A stretch of 57,918 nucleotides of DNA from positions 1-57,918 of the forward strand of contig JAHDYP010000026.1 in NCBI GenBank assembly GCA_023383055.1, given 5' to 3'. Each line of letters begins with the position of its first letter. Within the stretch, counting starts at the first letter, position 1. Below, piece after piece: positions 15,757-26,400 of this stretch. Source of the stretch: Verrucomicrobiota bacterium (GTDB lineage: Bacteria; Verrucomicrobiota; Verrucomicrobiia; Limisphaerales; JAHDYP01). Position numbers and translations under genes: made by a program. The notes under the pieces are model-generated. The model saw nothing but the letters and a program-made list of their open reading frames with translations, was not told the origin of the DNA and made no database searches.

Positions 15757-16950
15757 ATGAACGAGCTCTCCGTCAAACCGGTTTCGGTCCGCGTCGGATC
15801 GATCGACACCTTTCGCGGGCTGGTGATGTTGCTGATGATGGCCGAGGTGTTGCACTTGTCGGGGGTGGCGCGGGCCTTGCCGGACAGCGCCTTCTGGGGG
15901 TTCCTGGCGCATCACCAGAGTCACGTCGAGTGGGTGGGCTGTTCGCTGCACGATCTGATCCAACCGTCCTTTTCGTTCCTGGTCGGAACCGCGCTGGCCT
16001 TCTCGGTGGCCAATCGGCTCGGCCGGGGGCAGTCGGTCCCTCGGATGTTTGGCCATGCGCTGTGGCGGTCTTTCCTGCTGATTGGGCTCGGTATTTTTCT
16101 GCGGTCGATCGGTCGATCCCAGACCAACTACACCTTCGAAGACACCCTCACCCAGATCGGGCTGGGCTATGCCTTTCTGTTTCTGCTGGCCTGGCGCCCC
16201 CGCAAGGAACAGTGGGGCGCGCTCCTGTTGATCCTCGTGGGCTACTGGCTCGCGTTCGCGCTTTACCCAACGCCGGGGCCGGACTTCGACTGGGCCGCGG
16301 CCGGCGTGTCGCCCGACTGGCAATACAACCTGACCGGGTTCGCCGCGCATTGGAACAAGAACACGAACCTGGCCTGGGCGTTTGACACCTGGTTCCTGAA
16401 CCTGTTCCCGCGGGAGACGCCCTTCACCCACAATGGCGGCGGCTATGCCACGCTCAGCTTCATCCCCACCCTCGGCACGATGATCCTCGGGTTGATCGCG
16501 GGCGAGTGGCTGAAGTCGCCGCTGCCGGACACGCACAAGGCCCGGCGGCTCCTGATCGCCGGTCTCATGCTGTTGGCCCTGGGCTGGCTGCTGAATGTTG
16601 CGGGAGTCTGCCCGAACGTGAAACGGATCTGGACGCCCACCTGGGTCCTGTTCAGCGGCGGCTGGTGTTTCGTGATCCTCGCGGCGCTGGTGGTCACGGT
16701 GGACATGGCCCGGTTCAAGTCCTGGACCTTCCCGCTCATCGTGGTTGGGATGAACCCGATCGCGGCGTACTTGATGGATCATCTGTTCGGCCGGTTCATT
16801 GGCAAGGCCCTCGAGACCCACCTTGGCCGCGATTTCTTTCTCCTGTTGGGCGAGCCTTACGAAAGCCTCGTGCGCGGCGCGCTGATCCTGCTGGTGCTCT
16901 GGCTGATTCTGTTCTGGATGTACCGGCGGAAGTTGTTTTTGAAGATCTGA
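15757..16950 (+). CDS. Membrane acyltransferase, DUF5009 / heparan-alpha-glucosaminide acetyltransferase-like
   Basis: A 397-residue protein with about ten membrane segments. The N-terminal SIDTFRGLVMLLMMAEVLHL and HVEWVGCSLHDLIQPSFSFL are the conserved start of the DUF5009/HGSNAT-like family, where a His in this region carries the acyl group across the membrane. Later segments include YTFEDTLTQIGLGYAFLFLL, GGYATLSFIPTLGTMILGLI and a basic cytoplasmic end (YRRKLFLKI). The family is thought to acetylate exported sugars or glycans. It is preceded by about 150 bases without genes and has no close operon partner, although its neighbourhood (GH78 and sugar genes) suggests glycan work. ATG at 15757. 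Confidence 0.85.
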   Translation: MNELSVKPVSVRVGSIDTFRGLVMLLMMAEVLHLSGVARALPDSAFWGFLAHHQSHVEWVGCSLHDLIQPSFSFLVGTALAFSVANRLGRGQSVPRMFGHALWRSFLLIGLGIFLRSIGRSQTNYTFEDTLTQIGLGYAFLFLLAWRPRKEQWGALLLILVGYWLAFALYPTPGPDFDWAAAGVSPDWQYNLTGFAAHWNKNTNLAWAFDTWFLNLFPRETPFTHNGGGYATLSFIPTLGTMILGLIAGEWLKSPLPDTHKARRLLIAGLMLLALGWLLNVAGVCPNVKRIWTPTWVLFSGGWCFVILAALVVTVDMARFKSWTFPLIVVGMNPIAAYLMDHLFGRFIGKALETHLGRDFFLLLGEPYESLVRGALILLVLWLILFWMYRRKLFLKI

Positions 16951-17105
16951 AGAGCTTTCAGGTGGCGCAGCTCGTGTATGATGTCTCGGTGGCTTGCAGC
17001 CTCCTGAACCGCCAGCTCGCCGCCCAGGAAAAAGCCTTTCTCGAGCAAGGCGGGTTTACCGAACGGCTTTACCGCATGCGACAGCAGAGGAGAAACCGAT
17101 CGTAA
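16946..17105 (+). pseudogene. Collapsed four-helix-bundle suffix-domain gene
   Basis: A 52-codon open stretch with no start codon of its own, overlapping the acyltransferase stop. It reads LKSFQVAQLVYDVSV, which resembles the start of four-helix-bundle suffix-domain proteins (often 180-200 residues), and then directly ACSLLNRQLAAQEKAFLEQG with GFTERLYRMR, which resembles their C-terminal end. The middle ~130 residues are missing, as after an internal deletion. The family occurs as scattered single genes in Verrucomicrobiota and is not understood. Family recognition is from memory of short motifs, so moderately sure. Confidence 0.5.
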
Positions 17106-17206
17106 AAACGGGCGAACTCGCTTTAAAACCGCAGCGGAGTACGCTGCCTATAACAGCTTGCACGCCGGCTGCCCGCTGCCGGGGGGCTTAACTGCCTCTG
17201 GCTCTG

Positions 17207-17419
17207 TCATAATCGAGGCTCCGGCTTGCGGATGACCTGGTAATGGCGTTCAAGAATCCCCCTCGCCGTGAATCGGGGGGAGCGTTCTTCAGCTATGACT
17301 TCGAAGAAGTCGCCGCATCCACGGCACCGGTACAGCGTACCGTGCCGCTCGATCGACTCGTCAATCAACTCGAACTTAGATGTGGGTACTGGGAATTTCC
17401 TGCAGATTTCACATGCCAT
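17207..17419 (-). CDS. Small zinc-ribbon-like protein, candidate immunity protein of the RHS toxin
   Basis: A 70-residue protein with two Cys pairs, C-E-I-C at residues 3-6 and C-R-G-C at 32-35, spaced as in a zinc ribbon, and a charged C-terminal helix (RFTARGILERHYQVIRK). Its ATG follows the RHS stop codon directly (TAA then ATG), and AGGAGG eight bases upstream is a strong ribosome-binding site lying inside the last RHS codons, so the two genes are coupled. Polymorphic toxins are normally followed by a dedicated immunity gene in exactly this position; that role is inference from position, since the sequence matches no immunity family I can name. Confidence 0.7.
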   Translation of the reverse strand: MACEICRKFPVPTSKFELIDESIERHGTLYRCRGCGDFFEVIAEERSPRFTARGILERHYQVIRKPEPRL

Positions 17420-20400
17420 TTACCACCTCCTGATAGGGGTCCAAGTGCCATCAGAGTTCAATCTGAAGAGCGTTGAGCCTTCCGGAATAGGCTGTCCTCC
17501 AGATAGCACGAATTCACGAACACCACTGCTCTTCCAGGCTCCAGCGTGATCAACCCCAGTGAACCCTCCGGGCCGCCAGTGTTTGTTTATCCCAGCATCT
17601 GAAGTTACGGGAAGCCCTAAGTCTAGACCACTCCTAGGTATGGAGAGTCCGTAGATTGGCTCACCGGAAAGGTAGGCAGCAAGAGGACCTGGCGCATGCC
17701 CGGTTGCGGTGACTACCCCCGCCCGATTCGCCACCATAGCCACATCCTCGAGTGGAGCAACCCAAACGGTCTTCCCGGCAGTGCCCAGCGTTGCAGCCGG
17801 CAGGTCGTAAAAGTTCTTTGCGCTGCTGCCCATGAAAGAGACTACGTAATTGTTTCCGCGCACCCCCTCCCCCACCAATTCCCTTGCGGTGAGGATGGTT
17901 CCGTTGCGCCAGGAGTGGAGGGCGGGGGCGGATCGGGAGTAGGCGCGGGTGAGGGGGGCCAGCGGTTGGGAGGCCACACGGACGAGAGCGGGCCAGAGAG
18001 CGCGGGCGGCATAAGCGGTGCCGAAACCTAACGCGACGTCGCGGGAGGAAGCGAGGAAATAGTCGAGAACGATCTGTTCGTCGGAACGTCCGGCTTCGAG
18101 GCTTTCGAGGGCTTGGATCAGGCCGTAGCCGATTTGCAGCGAGACGCCATTGTACATGGTGCGGAGGGAAAGGCCGTAGGTGACCCCGAGGGAGGTGGAC
18201 AGGGCGCTGAACCGGCCGCCGGGATCGAGCCGGTTCACGGGGTCGCTGGCGGCATAGAGATAAGGATGCAAACTCGAGGGATCACCCCGAACGCCCCAAA
18301 ACGGGTCCCGGGTGCGGAATCGGCCGGTCTCGGGCTGATAGAGGCGGGCGCGGAGATCGCAGGCCTGAAGGTGAGGATCCCAGCGTTCGCCGGCGAAGAG
18401 GTGAGCGCTGTCGGACTGGCCGGTGCGCTGGATGACGTTGCCGAAGGCGTCGTAATCCCAGGTGTCGGTGACGGCGCCGGCGGAGTCGGTGAGATACCGG
18501 ACGTTGCCCCGGGCATCGGTGCCATGGAACCGGAGCTGCCAATGCGGGGAAAGGTCGGGGTCGATGGCGAGGTTCTCCTGATGGAGGAGGGCGTGGCCGA
18601 AAGTATGGACGCGGACCGGGGTGAGCGTTTGGTCCACGAGCAGGAGTTCCTCGAGCACCTGGGGATGGCCGGTGGGGTTGAGGTCATCGACCAGGAAATA
18701 GGTGGTGAGGCCATTGGCGGTTTGGAGCGCGCGCCGGCCGTCGCCGTCGTAGGCCAGGGAGACGCCCCAAGGCTGGCCGTTGATCGAGGCGCGACGTTCG
18801 ATCAGCCGGTTCTCGAAGTCGTAAAGGTCGGTGACCGGAATGTGTGACGGGGCCGGGAGCAGGGACTGGAGGGTGTTGCCATTGGCATCGTAAGACTCGG
18901 TCAGGAGCTGGTCATTGGCATCGTAGAGGTGGCTCGCGGAGGTGAGATGGCCCAAACCCGATCCGGAGACGGAGCGGGAGAGGCGATTGCCCGCGATGTC
19001 GTAAGCGTAGGCCAGGTGGGCGCGGGTGGAGTTCGCGTCGATGGTTTCGGCGGACAACCGGTAAAGCGGGTCGTAGGTGTACTCATGACGGCGGATGATG
19101 GGGCCGGCGGTGTCCGCGATGGTGCTTTCCTCGGCGAGACGATGTCCTGTTGACGCGAGGTTATAGCCGAACCCGGCGATGCTGCCGGTGGCGGGGTGGA
19201 CCGTGACGCTTTGGGTGAGGCGATGGAGGCGATCGTGCTGGTAGGAGGTGATGGTTCCGTTGGGGCGGGTGACGGCGGCCAGATCGCCGGCGGCATCATA
19301 ACGGTACGTGGTGATGAGGGGCGCCAGCACGGAGCTCGCCTCGGTGACGTTGCTAAGCCGGTTCAGGGCGTCGTAGTCGTAGCGGACTTTGACGCCGTTG
19401 GGATGAGCCGAGCGCAGGCCGACCAGGTTGCCGGCCGGATCGTAATCGTATTGGAGTGTGAGGGGATGGGCGAGCCCGGAGGGTTGCCAGGTTTTGGCGG
19501 TGCGCCGGTTGCCGGCATCGTATTCGAAGCGGGTGACACCCGTGGCATCGGTCATGGCGGTGCGGCGTCCGGCGGCATCATAGGCATACGCGATGGTGGC
19601 CATGCCAAAGGCGGGGTCGGGGATTTTCTCGAGCAACCGGTCGAGCGCGTCATGGGTGTAGCGGGTGGTGCGCCCGTTGAAATCGGTGTGGGCGATGAGG
19701 TTGCCGGCGAGATCGTAAGCGAAGGATTCGGACTGGCCGCCCGGGAGGGTTCGTTGGGTCAGGCGCCCGGCCGGATCGTGCTGGTATCGGGTGACGCGAC
19801 CGGCGGCGTCCGTCTGGCGGGTGCAGCGGCCGAGTGGATCGTGGGTGAACCGGGTGACGTGGCCGGCCGGGTTGGTGACGGAGGTGAGCAGGCTTTCGTG
19901 GTCGTACCCGAACCGGGTGATCGACCCGGCCTGATCGGTTGCCGCGATGAGTCGGCCGAGGGCATCGTAAGCGAACTGCTCGGTGCTGCCGTCCGGATGA
20001 CGGACGGCGATCAGGCGGTTCAGTGGATCGAATTCGAAATCGGTCTGGTGACCGGCGGCGTTGCGGATGGCCGTCCGGTTGCCGTTGGCATCGTATTCGA
20101 GCCGGGTGACTTCGCCGAGGGCATTGGTGACCGTGACCAGTTGGCTGGCGGCGTCATAGCCGAAGAGCGTGGTGGCGCCCCGGGCATCGGTGACCGCCAC
20201 GAGGTTGCCGGCGAGATCGTATTGGGCGGCAGCGGTGGCGCCGTTGGGATCGACGACGGCGACGGGCCGGCCGAGGGGATCGCGGGTGATACGCGTGACC
20301 AGGCCCAGGGCATTGGTGATGGCGATGGTGCGGCCGTCGGGATCGCGGTCGAACTGGACGACGGCGAGGTTGGGGAAGGTGGTTTGGACGTGACGTCCGC

Positions 20401-23400
20401 AAGCGTCGTAGTCGAACGCGGTGGTCCGGCCGAGGGGATCGACCTGGCGCGAGAGGTTGCCGGTGGAATCGAATTGTTGCTGGATCGTGGCGTCATCGGG
20501 GCCGACGGCGAGCGTGACCTGGTTGTTGGGGCTGTAATCCAGCCGGACGCTCAGCCGGGAGGGGTTGCCGTCGTCGGTGAGGTGGGTGGTCTCGAACCCG
20601 GTGGTGCGTCCCAGGTCATCGTGGTGAAAGTCGATGACCCGGCGGTTGGGCCGGGCTTCGCGGGTGAGGTGGCCGCGGTGGTCGTAGTCGAAGGTGGTGA
20701 TGTCGCCGAGGGGATTGGTGATGGAGGCGACCAGCCCGGCCGGGTTAAGACCGAGGGTCGTGGTCGCGCCGGCCGGATCGGTGATTCGGGTGCGGTCGGG
20801 ATCGTATGCGTAAGCGATGGTGAACCCGCGGGGATCGGTGACCGAGGTCAGCCGGCGGTGTTCATCGTAGGCATAAGAAGAAGTGCGCCCGAGCGGATCG
20901 GTTTGGGAGGTGAGATTGAATTGGGAATCGTATGTGAACGTGGTGGTGTGACCGAGCGGATCGACGCGGCGCACCACATTATCGAATTCATCGTAAGCGA
21001 ACGCGGTGACGCCGCCGAGCGGATCGGTGCGCCGGATCACATTGCCCCGGTCGTCATACTCGAAGAGCGTGGGGTGACCTGAGCGGTTGCGGACGATTTC
21101 ATGGCGTTGGGCCAGATCCCGCTGGAACTCGATCGCGCGGCCGGCCGCATCGGTTTGCCGGGTCATCCGGCCGGACTCGTCGTAATCCGTGCGCAGGGCG
21201 GGTACGCCGCGGGGATCGAGGATTTGGGTGAGGTGATGGGGCCAGGCGGGTTGCTGGTAGGCGAGTTGGGTGGTGAGGCCATCGCGGGCGGTGACCTGGG
21301 TGAGATTGTTTTGGGCATCCCGCTGGTAATGGAAAGTTTGGCCGGCGGGATCGACGATCTCGGTGATATAGCCGTCCGGGTTGCGCCGGAACTGGACGGA
21401 GACCCCGCTGGAATGGCGGATGCCATCCGCATCGATCGTGAGGGAATGGCCGTGTCGATCGGTGACCGATTGAAGGCCGGCCAATTCGTCGATCACGTAG
21501 ATGTCGCCTTCCGGAGTGAGGTAACGGAAGCGGGTCGGGTTGAAGTCGGCGAAAGTGCCGAGGTCGATCAGATTGACCGGGCCGATGAAGCCATCGACGG
21601 TGGCGAGGCTGGGGCCGTCGATTTCGAGCCGGCCGAGGGTGCCCGGCAGCGGCGCAAACTCGAGGTGCGCCGTGGCGATGGGATAGCCAAACTGCAGGTG
21701 CGGGGTCAGCCGGGCCTGGAAGCGGGCGATCCGTTCGTCCGGGAAAACAAGGGTGACTTCGCGGGTGCGGATGGGATCGAGCTGGTACCAGCCCGCGGAG
21801 GTGCGCTGTTCCCAGTTGCGGCCGAGGTGCCGCTGCTTGCGGAGACTGAGGGTGTTGAAGTCGAGGTGCCAGCCCACGCCGAAATCGCCAACCTCACCCA
21901 GACGCGCCCGGCGGCTGTCGTAGGTGCGAACGATCTGGATGGGCAACCCGGCAACGGGGATGGAGAGATCAGTGAAGGCGAGGCTGAATCGGCCGGGTTT
22001 GAACTGGCCTTCGACGCTGAGCACGACGGGGTCGGTGGTGGCCGATCGACCGAGCTGATCCGTGGCCTGCAACCGGAGTTCGTAGCAGCCGTTGGGCAAC
22101 ACCGTGGGGTCCAGCCGGCCGAGAATTCCCTCGACTGGCGCCTGACCTTCGCCGAGCACGATCTCCGCGGCCGCGGGGTCCGGCCCCGGTGCGGTGATCG
22201 GGGCTGGGCGCGCGACGAGCCGCCAGGTGGTGGGCAGCTCTCCCGCCACCGTGCCCGAGATTTCGCGGGGCGCGGTGACGCGTTCGCCATCGCCGGGCGC
22301 GAGCAGTCCGGCGACGGGTCCCGGGGCATGCTCGAGCACCGTGACCCGCACGTCAGCATGAGCGGAGAGCGCCCCATCGTGAGCTGTAAAACGAAGGAGG
22401 TATTCGCCCGGGAGCTCGAAGCGCGCCAGCCAGACGTTGTTTTCGCGGTGGCACTCGACCCGGCCGGGGCTGTCCAACTGTACCCAGCCGGTGACGAGTG
22501 TGCCGGCCGGAAGACCATCGTCCTGGGCCAAGACGTTGAGGCTGGCCGGGGAGGAGAGGCCGATGGACTGGTGCGGGCCCGCGCTAATCGTGGGGGGAAG
22601 GTTGACGAGGTCGAGCACGTGAAGGACGACGTCATCGGCGCGGGAGAACTGGCCGTCGTTGGCCACGCAGCGGAAGCGGTATTGACCGGGAGCGGCGAAG
22701 CTGACGGTGGCGCTGCGGTGGACGGTTCGGGCGGCGGGATCGGCGGTGAGATCATGCAGTGGCTGCGGGTCGAACTGAACCGGGACCGGTCCATCCACCT
22801 GAAACCAGTCCAGTTCGAGCGCGGGACCCGGCAGCGCGTCGTCCAGTGCGGTCGCGGCCAGGGTGATCCGCTCGGACTTCAGCACGGTTCGGTCGCGGCC
22901 GGCGTGGGCGGTGGGCGGGAGGTTGAGTTCGCCAAAGGGGCGCACGGCGATTTCGACGTGGTCGCGGGTGGTGAACTCCGAGTCATGGGCGCTGAGCTGG
23001 AGTTCGTAGGAGCCAGGTTCTGTGAAGGAGGCCATCGTGCCGGGCTGGCTGGAGTCCTCGAGCCGCACCGGGCCGGCGCCGGCGGTTTGTTCCCAGAGGG
23101 TGGCCAGGGGAGTTTCCAGTGGCAGGCCGTCGTCCCGCACCCAACCTTCCAGCAGGGTCGTTGCCGGGGTGAGCACCGTGACCGTGGTCGAGAAGAGCAC
23201 GGGCTCGCTCAGGCCGTCGTCGAGGGTGGCGACGACCGTGTGTGCGCCGGGAGGGTAATGGTGTTCGAAGACCACGGGAATGGGTTCGATGGTCGCGCTC
23301 TCTTCGAGCTGATCGATCTGGTCCGGGTCCGCGCCATTGACGGACCAGGAGACGGTGATTGCCCGACCGCAAGGATGGTTGAGTTCGAGGGTTAAGGGGA

Positions 23401-26400
23401 CGCGGGCGCCGGTAGTGGCTGCCAGCGGAACGGTGATGGGATCTGGGCCCGAGAGGCTGAGGCGCTCCTGGTGGCCCCATTTGGCGATGAGACTCGAGGG
23501 TTGACCATTGGCGAACGTGAAGGTGCCGCCCGCGTATACCCCGCTGGTGGTGGTGGTCAGGGCGAAAACGCGGCTGCTGAGGCCGGACCCGAGCGGCTGC
23601 CATGCGTTGCCGTCCCAGCGGGCCAGGCGGTTGATGGAGCGCGAGCCGGATTGGGTGAAATCGCCGCCGGCGTAGAGGTTGGTGCCGTGCCAGGCCAGGG
23701 CCTGGACGATGCCATTGAACCCGTCGCCGACCGGCCACCACCGGGTGCCGTCCCAGCGCGTGATAGGGGGGGTGGCGAGAGTGTCGGTGCCGGTGAAATT
23801 GCCGCCGACGTAGAGGTCGCCATGTTGATCGAAGGCGAGGGCCTGGATCGTGGTGCTACAGCCGGTCCCCCGGCAACCGGCGGGTGTGCCGGGTCCGATG
23901 GGAGCCCACTCGGCGCCATTCCATTTGGCGAGGTTGGTGGCGAGGCCGGACGGGGTCTGGGTGATGAACTTGCCGCCGGCGTAGAGATCGCCGTTCGGGG
24001 CCAGGGCGAGGGCATTGACGACGGCGTATTGGGTGGAGTTGCGTTCGGGGGTGTCACGCAGATCGCGGAGGCCGTCGCCGAGCCGCTCCCAATCCTGGCC
24101 ATTCCATTTCGCCAGGTGGAAGGAGACCGGCGCGCTGGGGACATTCGAGGTCTGGAACTTGAACTGGCCCCCGAAGTAGACGGCGTCGGGGGTCGCGAGG
24201 AACACCCGGGCGGCGACTGAGGAACTGGCGGTCTTGAAACCCCAGCTTTCCCAGCCGGTTCCCGTCCAGCGCGCGGTGAAATCCAGGAAACCGTTCTGGT
24301 CCAGGTCACGAAGAAACCCGCCGGCCACGAACACCTCTTCGCCGAGCGCCGCCACGGGTTCGGTGGTGCCGCTATGGGCGATGAAACCGATCGGGTCGGA
24401 GTTGGGATCTTGCGGGTTGATGGGACGGGGATCGTACAAGGGCGAGTAGGCACAGCCGTTCCAACGGGCCAGGCTGCGGACGTAAACGCCGCCGGCGGTC
24501 GAGAAAGCCCCGGCGATGTAGACATCGGTGCCGGACGACGCGAGGCAGTTGGGGCGCACGTAGCTGCCTGAAATGCCGGGTTGCCCCACCGCATACTCCC
24601 AGTTCATCGGGAGCGGCGGGTAAAACGTCATGGACGGAACCGCCGGACCGGGGACGAACAAGTCCAGGAGTTGATCGGGGCCGGCGTCGACCCACGGCGG
24701 CTGGTTGCCTGTCACCGTGATCATCACCGTGGCACTGGCCGCAAACTCGGAATCGGACGCGGTCAACCGCAGCCCATAAACGCCCGGTTCGCTGAACGAG
24801 GCCTGTGCGGTGGCGGAATCCGCGCCCACCCAACGCACTTCGCCCGGGCCAAGGGTTTGTTCCCAGAGAAAGACGAGCGCAATGCCCGCCGGCAAACCGT
24901 CGTCGGTGGCAATCCCGTTCAGGTAAACCGGCCCGGATACGATGGTTCGATCAGGACCTGCGGAGACAACGGGCGGCTGGTTTTCCGGGTAAACCGACAG
25001 GATGAGGATGTCGGACACGGTGAACTCGCCATCGGTGGCGGATAGCTGCAGTTGATAGACTCCGGGTGCGTCGAATTGGGCCAGGGCATTGGTCTGATTC
25101 ACGGAATCGAACTCGACCGGGCCTGGGCCCTCGAGCAACCGCCATGAGGTGAGCAGCGGCTGCTCAAACGGCAGTCCGTCATCCGCGGCGTGCCCGGCCA
25201 GGCGGACCCGGTTGGTGAGGGCCACGTAACGCTCCGGCCCGGCATCGACGATGGGCGGGAGATTCTCGCCTGCCGGCCGAACCGAGATCCGGAGGTCGTC
25301 GCTGGCGCTGAGGTGACCGTCGGTGGCGGTCAGGCGGAAAGTGTATTCGCCCGAAGCGGGGAAGAGCGCCTCGGTTTCCAGTGCGTCGGGTTGGACGAGG
25401 AAGGCGGGGCCGGGTCCATCGAGGCGGCTCCAGGCCACATGGATTTGACCGGTGGGCAGTTGATCGTCGGTGACGGTGCCGCGAAACCGGACCGGGAGAC
25501 CGACGGTGGCGACGAGGTCCGGTCCGGCGTCGACGCCGGGCGCTTGATTCACTGTGATCAGGAGATCGTCGCTGGCGGTCAGTTCGGAGTCGGTGACGTT
25601 CAAGCGGAGCCGGTATCGGCCCGGGGTGCTGAAGTGGGCCTGGGTGAGGAGCGTGTCGGTGTGGGCGAAAGTGACCGTGCCGGGGCCGTCGGCCTTTTCC
25701 CAATGAATGGCCAACCCAACGCCCGCCGGCAGGCCGTCGTCGGAGGCCGCGCCCTCGAGCGTCGCCGGGGCGGGGAAAGCGATGAGTTGATCGTCGCCGG
25801 CGTGGACGATGGGGGGCTGGTTGCGGGGGAGAACCGTGATGGTCAACTCATCGAAGGCGCTGAGTTCGGTGTCGCTGGCGGTGAGGCGCAGGACATAAGT
25901 CCCGGGGGCATCGAACCAGATCTGGCCGGTGAGACTGTCGGGGTGCTCGAAGTAACCGACGCCGGGGCCGCTCAAGACCGACCAATGGAATTCGAGTTGC
26001 GCGTCCGGCGGCAGGTCATCATCGGTTACGCTGGCGGCGAGGAACCCGCTTTGATCTAGATAAAAGGCCTGATCGAGACCGGCGCTCACCACCGGGGGAT
26101 CGTTCACGGGCTGAATCGAAAGCAACACCGCGGCAGTGACCGAGTCGAGTTCGCCGTCATGGACCTGGAAATGGAACTGGTCTTGCCCGCTAAAATCCGG
26201 CGCCGGGGTGTAAACCAGGTCTGGCGCACTGCCGGTCAGGGTTCCGTGTTCGGGCCATTTGACGATGGAGTAAGTCAAAGGGCTGCCCTCGAGGTCGGCG
26301 CCGGTGAGCACGATGGCGATGGGTTCGTCCTCGAGGAGCGAAACCGTCTGGGCGTCGGCGATCGGGGGATCGTTGACGGGTAGGATCGCGATGGTGACGG

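Noticed and set aside
18900..21450. Regularly spaced repeats that could look like a CRISPR array.
   Set aside because: They are degenerate YD-repeat codons (periodic GG-TCGTA patterns), with neither identical repeats nor unique spacers of constant length.
19196..23395. Two long plus-strand open frames (628 and 764 codons) opposite the RHS gene.
   Set aside because: They mirror the YD and PKD repeats, have repetitive low-complexity composition and no start context.
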